Of a stretch of 16,561 nucleotides of DNA, positions 9,901 through 16,561 are shown in pieces. The position numbers and the translations under genes are program-made. The DNA lies in assembly GCA_010279815.1 (NCBI GenBank), contig QEOQ01000344.1, positions 433,149 through 449,709 on the forward strand, in the 5' to 3' direction. The notes beneath the pieces are model-generated. The model saw nothing but the letters and a program-made list of their open reading frames with translations, was not told where the DNA came from and made no database searches. Positions within the stretch are counted from its first letter, which is position 1. The number at the start of each line of letters is the position of its first letter. The stretch is from Brachionus plicatilis. Its lineage: Eukaryota > Rotifera > Eurotatoria > Ploima > Brachionidae.

Positions 9901-12629
9901 ATGCGGCCTCGAACTGCAGCTGGTAGTCGGAGCGCTGCAGGAACTCCACGAACTTGGGCACTATGCCTGTGTTGATGACCTCGTCTATGGGCGGATTGGG
10001 CTCTTTGGAGAGTAGCTTGCGGAAGCGCTGGGTCACGTTTAGTTGTTGTTCTTCGTTGCCGTAGATTAGCGTCTGGATCATTTCGTTGGTGATCAAGCTG
10101 TTGGTTTGGTATGAGTGGTCCACGCTGCTCGATAATTCGGACTCGTCGATCTCTTGGTCCGGCAAGTCAACGTTTCTTTTTTTCAGAAGCTTTTTTTTTG
10201 GATAAATTTAAATTTTTTTTTAAATGATAAAGGTTTTTGGGAAGATTTTCAATGGAGAAAATTTTTTGAAAAATTTTTTTTTTCTTTTTTTATTAAAAAA
10301 TTTGAGAAGGTTTTTTTGGAGAAAATATAAATTTTTTTTTTTTAAATTAATAAAGGTTTTTGAGAAGCTTTTTTTGGGAGAAGGTTTAAAAAAAAATTTA
10401 TTTGATAAATAAGATATTATTGAGAAACTTTTTTTAGGAAGATAATTTAGAAAAAATTTTATTTTTTTTTATTAAATAATTTGAGAAGGTTTTTTTGGAG
10501 AAAATTTAAATAATTTTTTTTTAAAATTAATAAAAGATTTTGAAAAGCTTTTTTTGGTAGAAGATTTAAAAATTTTTTTTTTTTCTTAATAAATTTGAGA
10601 ATCTTTTCTGGAAGAAGGTTTTTTTGGCATCTTGAAGTTGATGATCAATTCAAAATATTATTTCAATTCAAAAAGTTTGTCTTTAGATTAAATCATTTAA
10701 ACTAAATCTTTGATTTAATTTAAATAATTTTAATGTAACATGATTTACATGCAATGTAGATTTAGAAAATAAGAAAAAATTGAAAAAACATTCTCTCAAT
10801 CCAATAATTAAATCGATTTTCAATTTAGTTAACTGATTTTTTGTAGAGTTTTATTTTCATTTTATTACTAATTTGGAGTTTTTTATTTTAATTTTTTTTT
10901 AAATTTAATTTTAAATGCTAACACAAATACTTTTGAAATAAAAAATCTCAAATAAACTCTACAAAAAATCAGTTAATGCATTTAATTATTAAAATCGATT
11001 ATCAATGGACCGAGAAATTTTTTTTCAATTTTTTTTTATTTTCTAAATCTACATTGCATGTAAAGCATGTTACATTAAAATTATTTAAATTAAATCAAAG
11101 ATTTAGTTTAATATCTAAAGATAAACTTTAGAGTAATTTTAACGAGTGACATGAAATGGAGTTAACAAATAAGTACATCAGCTGCTAGGGCAAACAGAAT
11201 CCTTGGTCTGACGGGTTAAATAATCGGGAACCGAGTATAATTAAGGAGATCTACACAAGTCTTGTATGACCACACCTGGAATATGCTGTTCAGATATGGA
11301 GTCCCAACTATGCTGATCACATAAAGAGGGATATTGATATGCTGGAAAAGGTTCAAAGGAGATCGATAAAGTGTATTAATGGGTTTGCGAATCTAGAGTG
11401 CGCAGAGGCTTAGACGGCAAAATTTAACAACGTTGGGTACAAGAAGGAAGCGAGGTGATCTTATTCAAATCTACAAAATACTGAATAAGCATGATCAAAT
11501 CTGTTGGTACAAGAAGTGAGATGAAAATAATTCGAATATGCAGATGTACGAAACGAGAGGCAGCAGTTACAAGTTGAGAAGAGAAATAGTTAAAAACTGC
11601 GCACAAAGATTCAACTTTTTCACCAACAACTTTTTCACCAATTTTTCACATTTTTAATGAATGGAATAAACTTACGAACCAAGTCATTGAATCAAAAATA
11701 ATTAACAATTTTATAAACAATTCAGACAAACTTTTGAAAGACAAAAACATTGCTTATTGTCTGGACAAAACCGGGCTTAGCGCAAAAGCGTAGCAATTAT
11801 TATTATTATTATCATAAATTTGAGAAGCTTTTTTGGGAGATGATTTTAAAAAAAAATTCCTTTTTTTTTATTAAAAAATTTGAGAACCTTAATTTGGGAG
11901 AAAATTTTATTTTTTTTGATTCAATTAATAAATTTGAGAGATATAAGAAAATTTTTAGAAAATATGGTTCGTTGAAGTTCAGTACAAAAGAACAGAACAA
12001 AGTTTAAAATAATTAAATAACTTTTTTTTTAATAGTTTAAAATTAATTATGTGAATGCAGAATGGTGCAAAATTAAAAGTCGCATCAACTGTAAAAGTCT
12101 ACTTATGATGTGCAAAATCTCTGCAAAATGCCCTACGCTCGATTATATTGAAAAATTAGTTTCTAAAAACTCTGCAAATTTAGCAGACCTTGATATTTGA
12201 TTCAACTTTGTATGTTCCACTAAGTTGCATTTACAGAATAAAGTTTAAACATTTAGAAAAAAAGTTATTTAATTTTTTTAAACTTTGTCCTGTTCTTTTT
12301 ATCATTCTGAATTTCACAAAAGCAAAAATATTTTTTTTTTCAATTAATAAAGATTTTTGAGAAAATTTTTTGGAAGAAAATTATAAAAAAAAAATTTTAA
12401 TTATGGTTTTTGAGAAAAAAGAAAAAAATATTTATCTGGTTATTTAGGATTTTTGAGAAGCTTTTTCGGGAGAAAATTAAAAAAATTTTTTTTGATCAAT
12501 AATGGTTACCTGTTCGTCTCTTTTTTGTTTGCGGAGCATTACACTGACGTCTTCGCGACGTTTTCTCAGCTCTTCAGCGTCCAGATTGCTGTGCTTGTAA
12601 AGTCGACGGAATTGTTTGCTCTCGGACAT
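6997..12629 (-). CDS. KPNA1: Importin subunit alpha (karyopherin alpha, KPNA1/5/6 type)
   Basis: Three exons, 12629-12510, 10189-8801 and 7080-6997, all phase 0, give 530 aa, the usual family length. Exon 1 (residues 1-40) is the importin-beta-binding domain, Arg/Lys-rich ([25 protein letters not shown]). Exon 2 continues it with LLKKRNVD and then encodes about ten armadillo repeats. The NLS-binding Trp/Asn ladder is visible: W137/N141 in WALTN, W179/N183 in WALGN, then WCLSN, WTISN and WAVVN, with WAISY and RAVGN between. The CAS-binding C-terminal helix region ([15 protein letters not shown]) follows. Exon 3 adds the Gln-rich tail ending SGFNF. The protein is the cytosolic receptor that carries NLS cargo with importin beta through the nuclear pore. 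Phrases such as RKLLSKEP and [12 protein letters not shown] favour the KPNA1/5/6 clade, though the symbol is only nearest-type. Exon 2 is GC-rich against its surroundings, while both introns are long and repeat-filled. Confidence 0.95.
7560..8775. repeat. Diverged tandem repeat filling importin alpha intron 2
   Basis: A unit of roughly 145 bp recurs, with landmarks TCTGAGGCTCTAAAAATTG (7631, 8073, 8223, 8473 and 8653, with changes), TTGATCACTAATC and TTATTCTGTTTTCTTAATT. Spacing varies from about 100 to 180 bp. The intron runs 7081-8800. The part 7081-7560 has only faint traces of the unit and is otherwise A/T-rich. No protein or RNA gene is seen. Confidence 0.65.
10176..10625. repeat. Minisatellite at the exon 2 end of importin alpha intron 1
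   Basis: About seven or eight copies of a 55-70 bp unit resembling TTTGAGAAGCTTTTTTTGG followed by GAGAAGATTTAAA and a T run. The first copy overlaps the real exon 2 splice acceptor. Related copies recur at 11816-11960 and 12338-12500, so the array once probably covered most of the intron before other elements split it. Confidence 0.65.
10672..11129. repeat. Foldback element with about 180-bp inverted arms
   Basis: The left arm (10672 to about 10855) is complementary to the right arm (about 10951 to 11129). Shared blocks include AACTAAATCTTTGATTTAA, TACATGCAATGTAGATTTAG and ACTGATTTTTTGTAGAGTT. Arm identity is high but interrupted by small indels, and the loop is about 95 bp of A/T. No transposase is present. 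It fits a MITE or other foldback lying in intron 1 of importin alpha. Confidence 0.75.
11165..11815 (+). mobile_element. Decayed LINE (CR1/Jockey-like) reverse transcriptase C-terminus and 3' end
   Basis: The plus strand encodes pieces of a LINE ORF2 tail: [11 protein letters not shown] (about 11180), [20 protein letters not shown] with [15 protein letters not shown] after it (11270-11390), [20 protein letters not shown] (11406 onward) and [20 protein letters not shown] (about 11544). Frameshifts and in-frame stops, for example TGA for Arg before PHLEY, show that it is dead. The 3' end is an ATT microsatellite (about 11797-11812), typical of some LINE tails. The element is 5'-truncated and lies antisense within importin alpha intron 1, between copies of the intron minisatellite. 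Confidence 0.85.
11816..11960. repeat. Remnant of the importin alpha intron 1 minisatellite (middle segment)
   Basis: Two or three units (TTTGAGAAGCTTTTTTGGG, TTTGAGAACCTTAATTTGGG, AATAAATTTGAGAG) resume directly after the LINE 3' tail. They match the array at 10176-10625. Confidence 0.6.
11971..12317. mobile_element. Non-autonomous TIR element (about 347 bp)
   Basis: Terminal inverted repeats of about 55-60 bp are seen. The left end at 11971-12030 includes AAAAGAACAGAACAAAGTTT and then AATTAAATAAC. The right end at 12259-12317 is its complement with a few mismatches (AAACTTTGTCCTGTTCTTTT). The interior (about 12031-12258) is unique, less AT-rich, and has no long open frame. No target-site duplication was recognised by eye. 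Most likely a MITE inserted in the minisatellite of intron 1. Confidence 0.65.
12338..12500. repeat. Remnant of the importin alpha intron 1 minisatellite (exon 1 side)
   Basis: Units such as TTTTTGAGAAGCTTTTTCGGG plus AGAAAATTAAAAAAATTTT reach to within about 10 bp of the exon 1 donor (12509). They match the array beside exon 2. Confidence 0.6.
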
Positions 12630-13979
12630 GATCAAGCTATGTGTTTGTTTTTTAAAGTGAAATTATCTTCGTTTTTTTTTAATCTAAAAAAATAAAAAAA
12701 AACACTTGATAAGAAGTGTTGTGGAAATTTTTTTTTAAAGAAAAAAGAATTGAAAATTTTATTTTTATTTTATTTTTTGTATGTTCTGTGTGTGGATTTG
12801 TGACGTTGACATTGTTTGCTTTAAAAGCCTGATGATAATCTTAAAATAAAAAAATTAATTTTTAAGAGTGGTAAAAGATATTGGTCTTATCAACGAGAAT
12901 TTTTTGATAGTAAGATCTTAGAAAAATCTTATAAATTTTAAAAAATATTTTTTTTATTTTTCTTTTGAAAAAAATCTAAAAAAACTCTTGCCAAAATCTT
13001 AAATGTAAAATAAATTTCTTTTACATTTTTAGCATGCCACAAAATCTTAAATTAATTATAAATTTTTTGTTTGCATAAAAGAAATTAATTATATTGATTA
13101 TAATTTTTTATAGTAAGATCTAAAAGATTCTGAACAAAATTTCTTTTTACATTTGCATTTGCAGTAAAAATTTTGAAAAAAAATTAAAAAAAAAAAAATC
13201 ATCTTATTTATTTTAGCACTTTTTGAATCTTAAATTTTTTTTTTAATTAAATAACAATAATTCAAAATTATTAGACTGTTAAAAATAAATTAGTTTTTTT
13301 AAATATTTTTCCAAAAAATATCGTACGCGAAACATTTTACGTAAAATATTGTAAATTTGCAAAAATTTTCCTAAATTTAAAAAATTAAAAAAATGGAAAA
13401 TTAAGCTTTGGAAAAATACTCTTTTAAAGCAAATAAATGATTCCAATAAAACAGCACAAATTTGCTAGAAAAGTTGAGTTTTATATCGTCAGATTTTTCG
13501 TACCTAATTTAATTAAAGCCCTATTTTTAAACTAACTTTTAGCTTTATGTTTTTTCTTCTCTAAAATTTTTTTTTATTTTTTTATCATAAATAAAATTAA
13601 TGAATGTTAATAAAATGCTCATTATTCTCTAAACAAGATATTGTAAAATAGTTATTAAATTCTTAAAATTAAAAAAATTAAAATTTTTTAATTTAAATAA
13701 AATCGGCATCTTGAAGGGAAGGATCAAAAAATCAGATCTAATGGTATTTTGTGTATTACTTATGAAAGGTATTTGATTAACCTTTCTACAAATGCCAAAT
13801 AATGCAAAATATATTTTAAGATACTTATAAAATTCTTAAAATTTCAAAAAAAAATTTTAAATGTATTTATTTCAATACAAGCAACTTATTTATAACTAAA
13901 ATTTACTTTTTCTCTGAGATAAAATCTTGAAATATTCCTAACCAAATTAAAAAAATCCAAAATTTTTCAATATCAATAA
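12630..13979. other. Upstream region of importin alpha and AT-rich spacer
   Basis: Positions 12630 to about 12840 should hold the importin alpha 5'UTR and promoter. A CRE-like TGACGT occurs near 12802. From 12840 to 13979 there is A/T-rich sequence with scattered 'AAGATCTTA'-type words that look like degenerate relatives of the satellite at 13980-14830. No gene is recognised. Confidence 0.5.
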
Positions 13980-14830
13980 TCTTAACTTAAATTTATAAAA
14001 TTTGCATCCTAGACTATTTTAATGTAAAATACTTGTCAGGATCTTAACATTAAAAAAAATCCCAAAAATTTTTTTAATCAAAAAAATCAGTTTAAATAAA
14101 ACTAAAATTAATTTATGCCTTTAAAAAAATATCTCATAAGATTCTTGTTAAGATCTTAAAATTAAAAAAAATCACAAAATTTTTTTTTTCAAAAAATCAG
14201 CTTATATAAAACTAAAACTAACTTTTTTATCTTAAAAAAATATATGATAAGATTCGTTTTAAGATCTAAAAATTAAAAAAAATCCCAAAATTTTTTTTTG
14301 CTCAAAAAATCAGCTTATATAAAACTAAAACTAACTTTTTTATCTTAAAAAAATATATGATAAGATTCTTTTTAAGATCTAAAAATTAAAAAAAATCCCA
14401 AAAAATTTTTTTTGCTCAAAAAATCAGTTTATGTAAAACTAAAATTAATATTTTCCTTTAAAAAAAATATCTCATAAGATTCTTGTTAAGATCTTAAAAT
14501 TAAAAAAAATCCCAAAAATTTTTTTTTGCTCAAAAAATCAGCTTATATAAAACTAAAACTAACTTTTTTCTCTAAAAAAATGTACGATAAGATTCTTTTT
14601 AAGATCTAAAAATTAAAAAAAATCCCGAAATTTTTTTTTGCTCAAAAAATCAGTTTATATAAAACTAAAATTTATATTTTCCTTTAAAATAATATCTCAT
14701 AAGATTCTTGTTAAGATCTTAAAATTTTAAAAATCCCCAAAAATTTTTTTATCAAAAAAATCAGCTTAAGTAAAACTAAAATTTACTTTTTTTCTCTAAA
14801 ATAACATCTCATAAATTTCTAAATCGATAT
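13980..14830. repeat. Tandem satellite, about seven copies of a ~112-bp unit in two subtypes
   Basis: The landmark AAAAAATCAG ends at 14090, 14200, 14313, 14427, 14541, 14653 and 14764, a period of 110-114 bp. Each unit then has TATAAAACTAAAA, a 'CTAAAAAAATAT' stretch, GATAAGATTC or CATAAGATTC, AAGATCT and AAATCCCAAAA with a T run. One subtype has CAGCTTATATAAAACTAAAA and ATATGATAAG; the other has CAGTTTATG-like starts, TTTCCTTTAAA and ATCTCATAAG. Copy order is roughly B A A B A B and a mixed last copy. Confidence 0.85.
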
Positions 14831-14878
14831 CTATCAAACCAATAAAAGTAACAACAACAAAAAATTATCTAATGTGAC

Positions 14879-14884
14879 TTTAAT
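14879..14884 (-). terminator. Possible variant polyadenylation signal of WARS2
   Basis: ATTAAA on the coding strand, about 37 nt after the TAG stop (14923-14921). No canonical AATAAA was seen in the next 60 nt. Confidence 0.25.
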
Positions 14885-14920
14885 TCTATCAATCTTCATT
14901 AAAAAAAAAAGAAAAACAAA

Positions 14921-16109
14921 CTATCCACATCCAACAATTTTGCAAATTTGCCTAAAATTATTTTCAGCAATTGAATTAGCACGGCGTGCACCGTCGTCCA
15001 AAACGCTATTTAAATACTTTTTATCGTCAATTAACCTCGAATATTTAGCCTGTATGGGCCTCAAATGCTCCACAAGCACTTTGCTCACATGCTTTTTATA
15101 CTCGGCCTTATCCGTCGCTTGCAATAGACACCTTTCGGCAATTTCTTCGGGCAACAGATCGGTGCAAGCGGCCTCCAGGTCGATTAGAGTGCTGAGACCA
15201 GGCCTCGCCTTGGGATCATAGCTAATCAACCGCATCGAATCGGTGACAGATTTTCTAATTTTTTTCTCAATTATGTCGGCCGGGTCGACTAGCTCGATGC
15301 GGCCGCCGGCGTCCGGGTCCGACTTGGACATCTTTTTGGCCGGGTCCCTTAGGCTCTTGAGCCGAGTGAACTCGCTCTCGATGGGAACGGGCCTCGGAAA
15401 AAAATCAATCCCATACGCATTGTTGAACTTTTCGGCTATGCTGCGACACAGCTCAAGGTGCTGCAGCTGGTCCTCGCCAATGGGGACGTGGGTGCCCCGG
15501 AACAGCAGGATGTCAGCGGCCTGTAGGACCGGATAGGTGAACAGACCAAGCGGCACCTCGGACAGTCCGTCCGATTTTGTCTTGTACTGATGCATTCGGC
15601 TCAGCTGAGGCAGAGTCACTCGGCAGCCCAGTATCCATGACAACTGACCGTGATAGGCCACTTGTGACTGCTTGTACAGGATTGTCCGCTCCGGGTCTAT
15701 GCCACATGAAAGAAGAGTAGCTGCACATTTGTATATGTAATCACTTAAATTAGAAAAAAGATGAACCAGAGGCTGCTAGTGGTTGATGTGCACTGACTTG
15801 AGGAGTCTGGGGTCTTTGGGCATGGTGATGGCGTGCAGGTCGACTATGGATATGATAAGCGGATTGGATTGGTGTGGCCTCTGTTTGTTCTGAATGTCGA
15901 CCCATTGTTTTATGGCGCCAAAATAGTTGCCCAAGTGGGGTATGGATGTGGGCTGGATGCCCGAGTACACTTGTTTTGTGTGTTTGTCTAGGTCTGATTT
16001 GTACTATGAGGAGAAAAGGGTTAGTAGGCTGGCGGTGATGGGTAAAAGAGTGGTTTACGTTGTGTCGAGTGGAGTAGGCTCGTGTGATGACTGGCAGGGT
16101 TTTGATCAT
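14921..16109 (-). CDS. WARS2: Tryptophanyl-tRNA synthetase, mitochondrial
   Basis: Three exons: 16109-16059, 16003-15798 and 15743-14921, with introns of 55 and 54 bp. All are GT-AG and in frame, giving 359 aa, almost the same as the human mitochondrial enzyme. The N-terminus ([17 protein letters not shown]) is basic, has no acidic residue and contains RAYS, matching the R-x-Y/S cleavage pattern of mitochondrial presequences. Class I synthetase motifs are present. The HIGH-like PHLGNYFG is at residues 39-46 and KMSKS at 223-227 (KKMSKSDPD). Family phrases such as [11 protein letters not shown] and [10 protein letters not shown] are clear. The enzyme charges mitochondrial tRNA-Trp with tryptophan using ATP. 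The ATG has A at -3. The exon 2 donor had to be GTCAGT at 15797, since using the nearby GTGCAC would break the frame. Confidence 0.95.
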
Positions 16110-16561
16110 TGTGAGAGTGGTTTTGAAAGAATTGGGGTTGGCTTTGAGAGAAAAATTGCGAGATGGAAAAGACTAGAAAGCTCAGGGTTGTGTGAATTGA
16201 ATGAAAAGCGAAGTAAGTATTGCAATAAAAATGGGAGAGTGAGTGTGAGAGAAGATAAGGCGCTGGTTTGAATGCATGTCAATTGAGCGCTCTAATTAGT
16301 TTCGATTGCTGCTTCAATTATAATAATTGTTACAATTATCGCCATTTCAAATGTGCATGTCTATATATGTCGATATGTTGAATTCATATTTAATTATGAT
16401 GATTTATTGCAGCATTGTTTGTTCGACATGTACTCTCTTTTCTTTTTTCTAGATTAATAAATTATTTTAATTTCTAAAGCTTTGTTTGATGATTTTTTTT
16501 GTTATTATTGCGTTGCTATAGCTTTATTTTTTGTCTCATTTTTTTTTTCAAATTCAAGTCA
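16110..16561. other. WARS2 upstream region
   Basis: Positions 16110 to about 16275 are less AT-rich and strongly pyrimidine-biased on the coding strand, fitting a 5'UTR or promoter. On the plus strand a GTAAGT (16213-16218) would be a good donor if a divergent transcript existed. Beyond about 16290 the sequence is AT-rich with no recognisable gene. Confidence 0.4.

Noticed and set aside
8831..10015. Plus-strand open frame of 394 codons, and other shorter ones nearby
   Set aside because: Antisense shadow of importin alpha exon 2 caused by its GC-rich codons; the peptide is low complexity (Gln/Arg/His/Gly-rich) and matches no family I know.
11424..11606. Minus-strand 60-codon frame within the LINE
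   Set aside because: Antisense of the reverse transcriptase tail, which is read convincingly on the plus strand.
10224..12007. Short Phe/Lys-rich frames in the intron repeats
   Set aside because: Translations of A/T minisatellite sequence; no conserved protein.
12453..12695. Plus-strand open frame of 80 codons
   Set aside because: It is antisense to importin alpha exon 1, whose minus-strand reading is a clear importin-beta-binding domain.
15243..16271. Plus-strand frames opposite WARS2
   Set aside because: Shadows of WARS2 exons; no recognisable domains, and the minus strand gives a full-length synthetase.
1..16561. tRNA, rRNA, CRISPR array or bacterial operon signals
   Set aside because: No cloverleaf with box A/B, no rRNA sequence and no spaced direct repeats of CRISPR type were seen; the splice structure is eukaryotic.

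Overview
The window looks like about 16.5 kb of nuclear DNA from a small invertebrate animal. Supporting signs are split genes with canonical GT-AG introns, a cluster of very short introns (49-57 bp), AT-rich non-coding DNA (roughly three quarters A+T) and a decayed LINE. A WD40 protein with 'NG(D/N)LVSxSxDxTxKVWN' style repeats behind a secreted Cys-rich exon reminds me of monogonont rotifer (Brachionus-like) proteins. That assignment is inference and was not tested by a search. All recognisable genes lie on the minus strand, so transcription runs right to left.

From right to left: (1) 16109-14921, a complete three-exon mitochondrial tryptophanyl-tRNA synthetase (WARS2, 359 aa). (2) 14830-13980, a tandem satellite with two alternating ~112-bp unit types in the AT-rich spacer. 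(3) 12629-6997, a complete importin alpha of the KPNA1/5/6 type (530 aa, three exons). Its two large introns (2.3 and 1.7 kb) are full of repeats. Intron 1 holds a minisatellite broken up by a ~460-bp foldback, a LINE reverse-transcriptase tail and a ~350-bp TIR element. (4) 6389-4871, a complete five-exon ZUP1 (K63-ubiquitin-specific protease, 420 aa), preceded by a 49-bp intron or trans-splice acceptor in its 5'UTR. (5) 3800-1351, a modular gene whose exon phases join a signal peptide and Cys-rich domain (last six cysteines in defensin-like CS-alpha-beta spacing), 69-bp Thr/Ser-rich mini-exons and a seven-repeat WD40 propeller. (6) 137-1, the first exon of a tandem paralogue of gene 5, cut by the window edge.

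Three genes are conserved housekeeping genes: nuclear import, ubiquitin/genome stability and mitochondrial translation. The accessory part is the left 4 kb. There a tandemly duplicated, apparently secreted Cys-rich/WD40 family sits with duplicated mini-exons, one of which carries an in-frame TGA. Splicing that mini-exon in or out would switch between a short Cys-rich product and the full WD40 protein. This is the best candidate here for something undescribed. All exon joins were worked out by eye from splice sites, frame and family resemblance, with no transcript evidence.
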